Positions 50,007-61,990 are shown, numbered from the stretch's first letter. The stretch: DNA of 64,000 nucleotides from Oscillospiraceae bacterium (GCA_022009675.1 CP091718.1:1116001-1180000), one strand, 5' to 3'. Notes: a model not told the origin generated them from the sequence alone. A program made the numbers and translations.

Positions 50007-52305
50007 ATGATTCGCGTGGAAAATATCAAAAAGACGTTCAACCCCCATTCTTCGGCGAGAAATCAGGTGCTGAAAGGCGTTTCGTTCGATTTGCCCGATA
50101 AAGGGCTGGTGGCGATATTCGGGAAATCGGGCAGCGGCAAAACAACGCTTCTCAATATTCTGGGCGGGCTGGAAAAAGCCGACAGCGGTAAAATCACCAT
50201 AGACGGCGAAGCGATGAGCGGAAACGTGGATCGTATCCGCAACCGGAAGATAGGCTTTATCTTCCAGAATTATTATCTCGAACGCGGCTATACGATCGCC
50301 GAAATCATGCGCAACGCGATGCTGCTTGCGGGCTTTAAAGACGAACAGGAAATCGAACGCCGCAGCGAAGAAGTGCTGAAACTTGTGGATATGGAGCGCT
50401 TCAAAAACAAGCAGGGCGACGCGCTTTCGGGCGGACAGAAGCAAAGAGTCGCAATCGCCCGCGCGCTGATCAAAGGCGCCGACGTGATTCTTGCGGACGA
50501 ACCCACGGGAAATCTCGACGCGCAGAATACCTATAAAGTAATGGATATTCTGAAAGAAATATCCAAAACAAAACTCGTTGTTCTGGTGACGCACGAAGTG
50601 ACGCTGATCAAAAAATACGCCGACAGCCATATCAAACTGGTGGACGGACAACTTGTGGATGACGCGGAAATCGACGAGGCGGAACTTGCCGAAATCACCT
50701 ACGGAAACGTGAAAGCAGAGCCCGTAAACGCCGCAGATCTTACCGATTTTCATAAGAGTACGGCAAAGAAAAACGGCAAACTGTTTACATTGAAAAACGT
50801 TCTTCGTTCGCTGCGCGCGGATAAAGATAAATCGGGCTCGGGCGGAAACATATTCAAGCAGATTTTCATATTCGCGATGTCGGTAGCCGTTTGTTTCTTC
50901 TCGTTTTTCGCATTCGAGGCGTTATCGGTAAAAGCGGATAACAAACCGCTCGACGATAACAGCGTGTACGTGAGCATGAATAACTATCCCGAGGTGAGAA
51001 AACTCAATCCGTCGCTCTACGAAACGATCGACTTTTTCGAGATGGATTACGCGGAGGGGAGTTTTTCTTACAACAATCTGCAATCTCTTTCGGGAATCAC
51101 CGCAAGTTATGCGCCGAAAGCGCTGAAAAAAGATGATACCGCGGAGAGTATGAAACTGGAATTCGGCGAAATGCCGGGAAGCAAACAGGTGCTGATTACC
51201 CGCGCGCTTGCCGAAACGCTGAAAAACAAACTGCGTATTGAGGAACTGGAAAACGACAGATCGCTTTCGCTGATTCTCTTTGAAAAGGATTATGCGGTGA
51301 GCGGAATCGCGGAGGGGTGAAAACCCCTTACGTGTATTTCAACCGCGCAGACTATGTAAACTTTTTAAGCGTATACCAGGAAATTCGTTTTACGGATAAC
51401 ACGAACTTTTCTTCAAATCGGATTTCATCGATTCGGAAACGTATAAAACGATTAACAGTTATTCCGCGGAAATATGCGTGTATACGGGCGAAACGCTGGA
51501 TTTAAACGACAATCAGTGTGTGGTGGAAATCAATCGTAACGCCGTTTACAAAATGATGAGCGACACGGCGCAGGCCGATTACCGCATGGAAATCGCGAAC
51601 GCCACGTTGCTGAAATCTCCCGAATTTATTTCGCTTACCGATAGTTACCCGATGTATATCCGTAAATTTCAACTTACGCGTACGGTGATGACGACGGATA
51701 TCCGCATTTACGTGACGGAATCCGCGCTCGATAATATTTTCGTGTACATATCGCCCAATCTCGACGCGCTGGGCAGCGGATCGAATTATTATTTCGATAT
51801 TTCCACGGGCGGCGGGAATCAACTTTCTTCTCTGGAACAGCGCCTTACCGACAGAGGCGTGGTGAAAGCGGATCTTTCCGCTTTGCAACAGGCGGAAAAC
51901 AAAGAAGAACTGGATACCGCGCTGAAAAGCCTGTACGTGTTTATCGCCGTGGCCGTGCTGATGTATCTAATCTATTTCTTTATCGAAAAATCGGGCAGCG
52001 TTAAAAACAGTAAAGAATACGGCGTTTACCGCGCGATCGGCGTAAACAAGGGCAATCTTCTGTTTAAAGAAACGATGGCGGCGGTGTTCGGAAACCTCGT
52101 GACGTATCTGATAGGTTTTGTGATCGTTACGGCGCTGTTCTGCGCGAGATACGCGGTGATGAACGTGGCATTCGGCGCGTTTATCGGGCTTGCGGCGGCG
52201 GCGTTCGCGGCGAGCGCGCTGATCATGGTGGGCATTTCGTTGATCCCGTATCTGTTCGTACTTACGCAGAGCCCTTCGGAGATTCTTTCTCGCTATGATA
52301 TTTAA
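50007..52305 (+). CDS. MacB/FtsX-like ABC protein, second, frameshifted
   Basis: It starts four bases after the previous gene, behind AAGGGGG. ATPase: GKSGSGKTTLLNILGGLEKA, FQNYYLERGYTIAEIM, LSGGQKQRVAIARAL, VILADEPTGNLD. A helix near residue 290 (IFIFAMSVAVCFFSFFAF), an extracytoplasmic domain, and three C-terminal helices (YVFIAVAVLMYLIYFFI, TYLIGFVIVTALFCARYAVM, LIMVGISLIPYLFVLT) complete it. Breaks near 51318 and 51413. About 765 residues. The two similar but non-identical proteins probably form a heterodimer acting on the large lipoproteins encoded next. Confidence 0.84.
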
Positions 52306-52368
52306 CGATAATTATCCGGGAAACCGGTGATTATACAACAAAAAAAATTTTTTACAAGGAGCAAAATT

Positions 52369-55300
52369 ATGACAGCAGTAAGAAAGAAGTTGGTTGCCAT
52401 ACTTCTTTGTATGGTGACGTTACTTGCAGGAATCGCTCTGCTTACGTCGTGTAACGACAAAAGCGGACGATCTCAAAGTTACTTTCATGGTGGAAGACGA
52501 CGAATCTTCCGAATGGAAGCAGACCGCGGAGTATACCGCAGAAAACGGAAAGGTGGAACTTCCCGCGGTTTCCAGGCGGTATTACACCTTTGCGAACTGG
52601 TATGAAAACAAAGAATTTTTCGGGCGCGCCCTTCACGGGCAAAAACGTAACGAAGAGCCTCACCGTTTACGCGCGGTTTATTCCCGTGGAAGTGAACGTG
52701 CACATCAACGGCGTGGATCAGGGCACGCAGAATCTCATCGACGTGGTGAAAGGAACGTACAATCCGGGCGAAGGACTGGAATTCGACGGCTGGTACACCA
52801 ACGCGAATTACACCACGAAATGGGATAACAAAGCGGAAACCAACGATCTTTATGCAAAGAGCGTTGCGCGCATTACGTTCAACGACGGCTATCAGGACGT
52901 ATACACAACCACGGTGAACCCGGGCGCAGTGTATGAAAGCCCCGTTACGCACGAAGCGAAAACGGAAGACGGCGCCGCTTCCACCGTGGAAAAGGCGTTG
53001 ATTTGGAAAAACTATATGTCCGCATACGATATTTCTTACGTAAACGCGGACGGAACCGCTTTCGATTTCGGCGCGCCGATCGAAAAGAGCACCGTTATCA
53101 CAGTGAAATGGCGTTCGCCTTTCCTCAAATATCAATTGAACGAACTGACGGGAAATCTTTGCGTTACCATGTACGGCAACGACGCGCTTTACGACGATAC
53201 CGAAAATGTTGCCAAAGCAGGCGACGTTCCCGTGATGTCCGTGCTCGGGAAAATCACGTTCGATAAAGACGGCGACGGCGTGGCTGAAACCTATACGGTG
53301 GAAGCGGTGCGCCTCGAGAGCGAGATTTTAAACAGCGCGTCGATCAAAAAGATGATTATCGGCGAGGGGGATCGTATCCGTACAGAGCCTCATTGCCACT
53401 TCGGCTTCTTCCGTGGAAGAAATCGCGCTTCCTTCTTCTTTGAAAGTGATTCAGAATTGCTTCAACAATCTCAACAAATTGAAGAGCGTTACGATTCCCG
53501 AAGGCGTGGAAGTGATTATCGGATCTTTCTGGGCGAATACCTACGCTCCCACAACGGCTACGGGCAATACAACAAAGGCGAAGAATATCCTTTCGACATC
53601 GCTATCCCGGACAGCGTAAAAAATCTTTCCATGGTGCCGAACAATCTTACGTTCGGCCACAGCAAGGCAAACGCCGGAGCGGGCGATTTCTACAAAGAAG
53701 GCAACTATATTTATAAAATAGACGATAAAGACGGACATCGCGGCGATCTGATTCTTGTATCCGACGTAACGAACGATTCTTCGATCGTTGTTCCCGAAGG
53801 CGTGAACGGGATTCAGGCGGGTACGTATTTCAATCGCTCGCTTGAATATCTCACCCTGCCTTCCACGTTCTCTTATATAAACTATAACGAAGATATTTCC
53901 TCGTATCCTGCGGCGGCGTTCCAGTATTCGAGCAAATCTTTCCTGTTCAACGCGCAGTATGCCAACGATTTAAAGGGCAATATCGCGCCTACGGGCTATG
54001 CGATTTTCAGCGGTATGGAAAGCATCACGCTTCTCAATTTCAGACAGGCGGAATATCCCGAATCTCTTCCCGCTTCCGCGTTCATCGGAGATCCTACGGG
54101 TTGGGCGGTTCTTGAGGAAACCATGTATGAATTCTGCGACAGCACCAGTCTGAAAGACAAAGTGGTGTATTCCGGGGATAGCGCGACGCCCGTCGTCACC
54201 GTGAATTACGAAAATACGCTTACGGGCGAAACCTATCAGGCGACGATCGGTAAAACAAAAGGACAAAATCTCACGGCGGAAGAACTTCTTGCCGCGATCG
54301 ACGAAAAACACGATACCGCGCTGACAAACGCTTATGCGGAAAAGAAACTTACGCTTGTTTCCGTGAAAAACTTCGGGCGGGATTACGATCTTTCGGCTAC
54401 CCTCGAAACAAACGTATATCTCGACGTAGCCTTCAATTATTCCGTAGACTGCGGATACGTCGCAACGGATAACGGCGACGGCACGGCTACGATCACGGGC
54501 TACGACGCGAAAACCGCTTATGTGGCGGGCGACGGATTGAAAATGGTGGTGATTCCCGAAAACGTAACCGTAAACGGAAAGAGCCTTAAAGCCACGAAAA
54601 TCGCCGCGAACGCGTTTGCGAATCGGGCGGATCTCGGCTACGTATTGCTTTCCTCCGCGATGAAAGAAATCGGCGAAAAGGCGTTCTACAACTGTGCGGC
54701 TCTGAAAATGGCGGATCTTTCCGCCTGCAAATTGGAAAAGATCGGCGCGAGCGCGTTTGAAGGGACCGCCGTTTCCACCGTTACTCTTGCGCTTTCCGAA
54801 TTGAAAGAAGTGGGAGCGTACGCTTTCAAAACGCAGACGATGATGTATTTCACCGTTGCGGCGGGCGAAGAAAACAGAGCGATGATCGCCAAAGAAGATC
54901 TGAAAGAAGGAGAATTCTTCTTCGTATACGGAAATATCGTTGAATCCATAGAACGAAGCAGTATTCCGCGCCGATCGGCATTTATCGTTACGTTTCAAAA
55001 TCGACGGCGGGGGAAGGCGATTCCGCTTACACCGTATGGGACGTGCAGTTTGTATCTTCGGCGGGCGGATATAATGCGAATCAGATCTCCTGTTCGATTT
55101 ATCTCGGAGATATTTCCGATAAGGCAAATATCGTTCGTTATGAAGTGATGGAAGGCGCGTACTATTATTTCAGCGGAGAAACCAATCTTTACATTCAGAG
55201 CGTTTCAAAAATTCATGCGAATGCGTTTACGGCTTGCGAAGCGGAAAGGCTTTCTTCTATCAGATATTCTCCCGTTTACATGGGAAGCGCAATCAGCAAA

Positions 55301-55417
55301 AGACAAAAACTCAGCGCGCTGGTGAACGACGAAAATTGCGCTTCCGTATTCGAGGAAGGCTGGTATGCCGGATATACCGACGACGGGCTCGGCAGCATGA
55401 CAATGAGAGCGCTGTAA
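52369..55417 (+). CDS. Large surface lipoprotein with InlB-type and leucine-rich repeats, frameshifted
   Basis: AAGGAGC precedes the ATG. A lipoprotein signal is clear: VRKKLVAILLCMVTLLAGIA then LLTSC, the cysteine near residue 26. InlB/Listeria-Bacteroides repeats follow (YYTFANWYENKEF, LEFDGWYTNANYTTKWD). BspA-type leucine-rich repeats come next: ALPSSLKVIQNCFNNLNKLK, SVTIPEGVEVI, LEYLTLPSTF, and later LSSAMKEIGEKAFYNCAALK and KLEKIGASAFEG. Breaks near 52465, 52615, 53370, 53575 and 54950. About 1010 residues. A cell-surface binding or adhesion protein; its ligand cannot be read from sequence. It follows the ABC pair by 63 bp. Confidence 0.75.
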
Positions 55418-55442
55418 ATCCGGAAAAATAGTTCATAAAAAA

Positions 55443-55480
55443 GCGGGAGCAGCCGTTTTCAAAAGCGACTGCTTTCCGCC
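55443..55480 (+). other. Intergenic stem-loop
   Basis: GCGGGAGCAG pairs imperfectly with CTGCTTTCCGC around TTTTCAAAAG. It sits between the two lipoprotein genes and lacks a T-run. It may stabilise or attenuate the operon message. Confidence 0.4.
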
Positions 55481-55518
55481 GATAATACAAAGATGTATGC
55501 AATCAGGAGGTGTTACCT

Positions 55519-58500
55519 TTGAAAAAGAAAGTTATTGTGCGTCTGACGGCGGGGTTGGCGGCATTGTTTTGTGTGTTCGGCGCGGCGGGGTGTGCCGCGA
55601 CGGTTATTCCGTCCGATCCGAAAGACGCCATCATCGACAAATACGGTAACACGCAATTTAAAATCACGTTCGACTCGAAAGATCTTGCTTCGCCGCTTTC
55701 CGATATGTATTATTCGGCGAACAGCATGCCCGTGCTTCCAACGCCCGAAAAGGTGGGGTACGTTTTTGCGGGATGGTATTTCGACTCCGCTTTAACGAAA
55801 GTGTGCGACGTGGAAAACGGCGATCTGTACTGGCAGATGAAGAACGTCACTTTATACCCGAAATGGGAAAAGGAAGCGATCGTAAACAACGGTACGTATG
55901 AAATCGATTACGATGCGCATATCGTGGAAGACAGCGTTGTGAAAGGCATACTTGCCGATAAATACGGCTGGTATAATCTTGCCGAAGACATTATCGCGAA
56001 TGAAACGTATATCGAAAAGAACGATCAGGGAACGTATTTGCGCATTCAGTACGACAGCCACGAGCGCGGACCGATTTTTGCCGATGGCGGCGGCGGGGAA
56101 TTCGAGGTGCAGACGTACACCGTCACCGATCCCGGAAACAGGATCAGCGAAAGCCTCAGTATTCTCGATCGCACCAGCGTGATTCAAACGATTTATTACG
56201 ATATTTCGGGGCTGGATCTCGCCGACGAAATCACGCTGAACGTTGCCTATTACAATTGGGGCGCAAAACTTTCGGGAAAGGAAACGAGGGAGCAGTGCTC
56301 CGTTTCGTATAAGGTGAGTTTCAGAATTACCCGTTTTATAGGTTTTTCCAAATCGTTCGTGAATACGGAAGTAAAACTGGATAACGGCGTGTATCTCGTG
56401 CCCACGCATTATACGGGGCTGAATAAAAATCCGGGTATGCTGGATTATTTCCATCCCGTATACGCGTATCTTGTGGCTGAAAACGGGCATTATACGCTTG
56501 TGAAGCCTTTAAGCGCGTACAATTCGGATATTCTGGGCAATCTTTCGGGCGACGATTTCTTCAATCGCACAACGGGCTATTGCCGCGATTTCGCTTATTT
56601 CCTCACGGATCAGAAAAACGTCGTGGATATTGCGGACGACGATCCGAATTACAATAGTTATTATCGGCCCGCGATGCTGAACGCAAAAACATGGGGCTCG
56701 CTCACCTACGAATTTCATGCGGATACGGGCGCGTATTATTACACGTTCGATCTCGGCGATTCGCTTACGAACGACATAATTTTATACGGCGGTTCGACGG
56801 GCGCGATGGAGCAGATGTTCAGTTTTCCGTTCTCTTATCGCCGGCTTACGATTTCGTACGACAGCATGGTGCGGATTACGGACTGGAATTATATGCCGTT
56901 TCGGGGGATAGTTTCACTTATAAAACTCCCGCCGCGATTTATGCGGGATCGGTGGCGGAAGACTTTGCCGATAACAACGCGGCGTTCGATTTATTGAAAA
57001 ATTACAGCCTTTCCGTGCGGATGATCAATATGTTTTTCGCTTCTACCGACGGCGGAAACACCGGAGATAAAAATTTCGACTGCAAAATGACCATCGCGCC
57101 CACGGCGCAGACGGCGGCGGGAAATCTTTCGGAAATGCGTTACGCGTTTTCGTATTTCGATTTAACCTACGACGTTTACGGGTACGATCCGAAAACGGAC
57201 GGGGAACTTTATTCTGCGGCAACGAATTTCTTAACGCTGATCGATGTTTCGGCAACGAATTTTACGATTGAAAAAACGGATATAGGAAAGACGGTGAGAA
57301 TCGGCGAAACGGTGGATCTGATTTCTCTGTATACCGAAAAGGCGTACCCTTCCGTAAAGGCGGCGGATCTTTCGTGGCAGGCATATTCGCTTGATAAAAA
57401 CGGAAACGCGGATTTCTCAAAACCCGTTACGCTTGCCCGTACGTTTACGATGACGGAAAGCGGCACGGCGATTCTTTTCGCCGAAAAGGCGAACGATAAA
57501 ACGCGCACCTGCCTTATCACGTTGATGCCCGAAGAAGAGCCGCAGTATAAGATTTTGTCCGACGCCTGGACGTACAACGAGGCGGAGGGCGTATACGTGA
57601 CGAACGCGCGGTACAAAATCGGGAATTACGTGCCCGTACCCGAAATCACGTGGGAATGGCTCGGCGTGAAATATTCGTCGCATAATCTGAAAAAGAATGA
57701 CGACGACGAGCCGAGAACGGACTTTTTGCGCGTGGCGGTGTACGGATACACCGACGGGATTTATTCGCATACGTACGATCAATTTTCCGACGGATACTCA
57801 CAGACAAACGTATTTCAGATGTCCGTGCCGAAAATGCGCGTGGAATTCCGCCTGGTGAACAGATTCGGCGAGTTCCGTTCGGTGTGGCTGGAATACAGAG
57901 CGGAAGCGGTGGGCGATTACGCGTTTATTTCTGACGGCGAAACGGTGAGCGGCGGCGATCTGAAATACGAAAAGCAGGAGGACGGATCGGAGATCCGCGC
58001 GAAAGTTTCCTACCGGGAATTGCAATCGGCCGTTATAAGCGGCGAAGAACAATTTATGGCTTTGCCCTCCGCCTACTCGTTGCGCGTTACCGACAGCGAC
58101 GTTACGAATAAATACGAATTGCCGCTTGTTTCCTGCAACGTATATCTTAAAAATTCCACGGTGACGGCGAACAGTCTTACGCAGGCGTGGGATCTCGTGA
58201 AAGACGAGCGTTATGCGATCGTGCAACTTACTTATGCCGACGATTACGGCGACACCGTTACGTTGAACGCGATGTGTAATTTTACGATCGACGGCAGACC
58301 TATTTCCGATTATACTTTTGTGAGAGGAGACGCCGCGCTCTTTACGGGCGAAACGCTGACAATGGAAAAGCCGAAGATCGCTTCGGGCGATTATCTGCCG
58401 CTGAATCGGCCGTATTTGCATATCTACAAACAGTCCGGCGTGAATTTCGTGCGGGCGGAAGACAGCGATTTATCCGATAATTCCGGTACGTACGGCGCGG

Positions 58501-59603
58501 AATTCACTTTCCTCAGAGAAGGCACGTATCTGCTCGTCTGGGATTTCTGGTTCGGGCTGGATTTCGACGGCAACGCTATTTTCGATTGCTATTACAATCC
58601 GCCCGTGGAAACCGCTAACGGTACCTATCCGATCGAAGCAACTTTTGCGCAGAAAGTGGTGGTGTACGACAGAAATTGCGATATCACCGTCACCTATGTC
58701 ACCGATACGGAACACCCGTTCGATTCCTCGAAAGTCGATTACACGGAACGGGACGGATATCAGTATTACACTGCGACGGTGAGCATGGCAAAGGCGAACG
58801 CGTCGCCCGATTACAATATGTTCGCGGCAAGCGCCGATCGGCTGTGGGGATGGAGTTCTTCGTGGAGCGGAGACGATCGTTTATTCACGGCGGGATCCGC
58901 TATCGGGCGGCTCGGCATTACGCTGAAAACCGTGAACCCCGTAATTTACGCACTGTGGGATAAGGGTATCAAGGTGAGCGCGACGATTGAGGTGGACGGA
59001 AAAGAAATGCCGCTCGGCGAAATGACCTACTATCGCCCCGTCACAGGCGGAATTTATACGATGAGTTTATTTGATTTCCGCCAATGGTACGAATTCAATA
59101 CGTATAAGGATTACGAAGCGGCGGAATGGCATGCGAGCAAGGCGATTTTTCAGGATTCCGTCGCCGCGGGATTCGTTTACAAAGACGTGCTTGTTGTGGG
59201 AACGACGGACAAGGCGTTTACAAACGGCTACCGTGTGACGGAAGGATTTACCTTGAAACTGATTCTGAAACGAAAACTGAACGTTTCGTATCAGGCGATC
59301 GACGAAAACGGCAATAAACTGACATTCCGCAGTCAGCCCGGCGCAGACGGCAAATGTCTCGAAGGATATACGCTTGCGGACAAGATCACCGAATCGAAAC
59401 TGAATATGCTGAAAAACGTACAGTGCACGGATTCCTCGAAAGTATTCAGATACTGGGCGGTGATGGCGGACGGCGTTCTGATGCGGATCGACCCCGAAAG
59501 CACGCTTTTGGAACAGAGATTTTCGGGCAAAAACGAGCAGACGGGAAAATATAACGGATCCGTTGTGTTATACGCCGTATTCGGGGCGAAGGAGAACGCA
59601 TAA
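55519..59603 (+). CDS. Very large surface lipoprotein with InlB-type repeat, one frameshift
   Basis: The TTG at 55519 is chosen because AGGAGG lies eight bases before it. Signal and lipobox: KKKVIVRLTAGLAALFCVFG then AAGC. An InlB-type repeat follows (GYVFAGWYFDSALTKV, NVTLYPKWE). The remaining 1200 residues are beta-rich and aromatic, without a named domain I can identify; near the end KLNVSYQAIDENGNKLTF and FRYWAVMADGVLMRI suggest another repeat-like module. One break near 56908 is the only lesion in 4 kb. About 1360 residues. Its stop overlaps the next start (TAATG). Likely a substrate-capturing or adhesive surface protein. Confidence 0.7.
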
Positions 59604-60907
59604 TGAACAAACTGAAAAGACTGTTATCGATAGCGTTAGTCGCCGTATTAAGCGTTTTCGGGGCGTTGCTTTTCACTGCGGCGAACGTAACGGCGCATGC
59701 GGAGTCCGCGATCGACGGAGCGGACGGAAAGTACGAAATGAGTTACGATTTCGGCGGACAATCGGGGATCGGAAAGCGGATGCTTGAAAAATACTTCGAT
59801 AAAACCGCCGTGGTGGAAAAAATAAACGACAGATATTATTTTTCGTTTACGCAACTCTCCTCTTCGATGGAAAATCTGTCGCTGAATCTCGAAAGCGGCA
59901 AGCAAATCGGCTATCGCGTAACGGAAGATAACGGAAACAGAAAGACGTATTCTTACACGTTATCGGAAGAAAATCTGCAAAAAGAACTGCCGTTTTCCGT
60001 CTTTGTATCCGTACGGGGCGAAACGTTTCCCTTCACCATCACGCTGAATCTTTCTTCGGCGAGAAGGGTGGGAGAAGCGGAAGATACCTCTGCGGAACGC
60101 CCCGCGGAGTTCGTTCCCGTAATCGTTACGAGTTCGGGCAGCGAATACGAAGCGACGAAAGGGCAGACTTTCGTGATTCGCGAAGCGGCGGCAAGCCTCG
60201 GAGAGGAAACTCTTGACGTAGAGGTGAAGGCGTATTATATCCGCGGTAAAGAAAAAACCGAAGTGGCTTTGGACGGGAATAAACTTGTGCTTGACAACGC
60301 GGGCGAATATCACGTTATATATCGTGCGGAATCTACGCGGTATACAACGTCTTTCGGCAACCCTACTTATGCGGAAAAGGACGTGAAGATCATTTCCTGT
60401 ATCGGCGGCGGAGACAGTCTTGCGAAGTTGTACGATACGAACGGCGCGTTGCCTGAAGGCACGATGCTGCTGGCTTCCAGAATAGAATCGGACAGCACCG
60501 TTTACAAGGCGGCTGCCGAAAAAATGGCGACGATCGCAGACAGATTTCAGGTGTTCGGCGTGGAACTGGTGATGGCTGACGGAAGCGAAGCGAAAGCGAA
60601 CGGAAGCGTAACGATAGGCATTAAAGCGGATTTTACTTATAACAGAAATCAGGTGGCGGCGTACCTTCTTGACGAAAACGGAGGGCTGACGAAACTGAAC
60701 GTATCGAACGGCGGAAGTTACGTGAATGTGGAAACGGATAAAAGCGGAACGATTATTCTGTGTATTCCGGGCGTGGCGTTTCATATGCCGATTTGGGGAT
60801 ATATTCTGATTCTTGTCGGCTGCCTGATCGTGGCGGCGGGCGTTACCGTAGCCGTTGTGTTTGCGGTGAAACGCAGAAAAAAGAAGATCGGAGGCGCAGA
60901 ACTTTGA
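59603..60907 (+). CDS. Membrane-anchored protein with NEAT-like domain
   Basis: Intact, 434 residues. A signal peptide (KRLLSIALVAVLSVFGALLF, cleavage after AHA) leads to a NEAT-like domain at about residues 38-155: DGKYEMSYDFGG, a helix with MLEKYFDKTAVVEKINDRYY, SSSMENLSLNLESGKQIGYR, RKTYSYTLSEENLQKELPFS, VFVSVRGETFPFTITLNLSS. NEAT domains bind haem on Gram-positive surfaces; here the usual YxxxY ligand strand reads TFPFTITLNL with no tyrosine. A second beta-rich region follows, then a C-terminal helix (WGYILILVGCLIVAAGVTVA) and KRRKKK. It is the last gene of the operon. The domain call rests on pattern, not on a search. Confidence 0.6.
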   Translation: MNKLKRLLSIALVAVLSVFGALLFTAANVTAHAESAIDGADGKYEMSYDFGGQSGIGKRMLEKYFDKTAVVEKINDRYYFSFTQLSSSMENLSLNLESGKQIGYRVTEDNGNRKTYSYTLSEENLQKELPFSVFVSVRGETFPFTITLNLSSARRVGEAEDTSAERPAEFVPVIVTSSGSEYEATKGQTFVIREAAASLGEETLDVEVKAYYIRGKEKTEVALDGNKLVLDNAGEYHVIYRAESTRYTTSFGNPTYAEKDVKIISCIGGGDSLAKLYDTNGALPEGTMLLASRIESDSTVYKAAAEKMATIADRFQVFGVELVMADGSEAKANGSVTIGIKADFTYNRNQVAAYLLDENGGLTKLNVSNGGSYVNVETDKSGTIILCIPGVAFHMPIWGYILILVGCLIVAAGVTVAVVFAVKRRKKKIGGAEL

Positions 60908-60935
60908 AATTCGCGATCGGATCGCTGGCATACGA

Positions 60936-60975
60936 AAAACAGTCCTTTCTTAGCGGAAAGCGACTGTTTTTTTGA
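60936..60975 (+). terminator. Terminator of the cargo operon
   Basis: AAAACAGTC with CTTTC pairs with GAAAG and GACTGTTTT around TTAGCG (one bulge), followed by TTTTTTT. It ends the second transport operon 30 bp after the NEAT-like gene. Confidence 0.82.
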
Positions 60976-61026
60976 TTGCTTGCGTAAAAAAGAAGCCGAG
61001 TATGAGATCATCGCGCGAAAAAGGGT

Positions 61027-61623
61027 TCGGAGCTGCGGAAGGCATGAAAGAAGATGCGGAAAGCTGGAAAAGCTTCCTTGTCTGGCTCAAAGAACGCGGT
61101 TTGGAGGGTGTAAAGCACAAATGCCTCGGAATGTGCAATGCCGTGGCAGAGGTCTTTCCGGAGGCAAAATACCAGCGTTGTACGGTGCATTTTTACCGGA
61201 ATGTGTTCTCCGTAACCCCGCGGAAGCATACGCGTGAGGTGTCAAGAATGCTCAAGGCAATCCATGCACAGGAGAGCAAGGAAGCGGCGCGGAAGAAAGC
61301 AAAAGACGTTGTAGAGCAGCTCCGCGCGATGAAGCTGAAGGGAAGCGGCGAAAAAGGTGGAGGACGGGATTGAGGAAACGCTGACCTATATGGATTTTCC
61401 GTCCCAGCACGGGCTGAAAATCCGCACAAACAATGTTATTGAGCGCATGAACCGAGAGATCCGGAGACGAACCCGCGTTGTCGGCACTTTTCCGGACGGA
61501 AAGTCTGCTCTGATGCTGGTTTGCGCCAGACTGCGGTATGTGTCGGGAAAGGAGTGGGGAACAAAACGGTATCTTTGCATGAAATACATGACCGGCAGCA
61601 ATTGCGAAAGCGAAATTGCATGA
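61027..61623 (+). pseudogene. IS256-family transposase, C-terminal half (copy B)
   Basis: It begins GAAEGMKEDAESWKSFLVWL and keeps HFYRNVFSVTPRKHTREVSR. A shift near 61340, absent from copy A, precedes MDFPSQHGLKIRTNNVIERM, RRTRVVGTFPDGKSALMLVC and the end NCESEIA, all of which are unbroken here but broken in copy A. Only the last 200 or so residues remain, so no active enzyme is made. Confidence 0.85.
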
Positions 61624-61829
61624 GGTAGCATATCCCGCCGCTGCTGTCAAGGGTCTGCGTGACCACAACCGGTCACTCCGATGAATGCCGCTGACGCGGC
61701 ACCCTTGACAGCGCCGCCGGGACATGCTCCGAGGCACCCAAGCGGGGCTTAGCAGCCCCCTCGCCGGACCTCCCGGCGCAAAACTTCATTTTCCCAGATA
61801 CAATTTTGCGAAAAACTATTGACAGGACC
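61027..61829 (+). mobile_element. IS256-family element, 3' half (copy B)
   Basis: The sequence joins the common IS256 block at TCGGAGCTGCGGAAGGC and then matches copy A (39929-40734) to the same right end, CTATTGACAGGACC. Differences are mainly one-base changes in homopolymer length plus a few substitutions. It is in the same orientation as copy A, so the two can recombine to delete or circularise the 20-kb cargo. Confidence 0.85.
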
Positions 61830-61830
61830 G

Positions 61831-61938
61831 TGCGAGGAAAAGCTCAAGGTGCTGATCGAGGAGATGAAGTCCGAAATCAAAGCGGAGAAGGAGATGAGAA
61901 AGGAAGTGCTTAAAAGAAGTATCGATGATCCTCAATAA
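61831..61938 (+). pseudogene. Coiled-coil protein, C-terminal scrap
   Basis: Starting right at the IS256 right end, one frame reads CEEKLKVLIEEMKSEIKAEK then EMRKEVLKRSIDDPQ and stops. It is the helical tail of an unidentified gene whose front was lost at the insertion. Confidence 0.5.
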
Positions 61939-61953
61939 AACGAGGACATCGAT
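61921..61953 (+). terminator. Likely terminator after the coiled-coil scrap
   Basis: ATCGATGATCCTC and GAGGACATCGAT pair (one mismatch) around AATAAAAC; a pyrimidine-rich GCTTCCCTTTTC follows. The stop codon of the scrap lies in the loop. Confidence 0.6.
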
Positions 61954-61990
61954 GCTTCCCTTTTCATACAAGATTATTTCGAATTATATA

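Noticed and set aside
53970..55127. Long minus-strand frames across the lipoprotein genes (also near 57798 and 59960)
   Set aside because: They shadow strongly coding plus-strand genes and give Arg/His/Phe-rich sequence with no recognisable pattern.
39500..61829. A classical composite transposon formed by two complete IS256 copies
   Set aside because: Both copies lack their left ends, and no target duplication or outer inverted ends could be found, so independent transposition of the unit is not supported.
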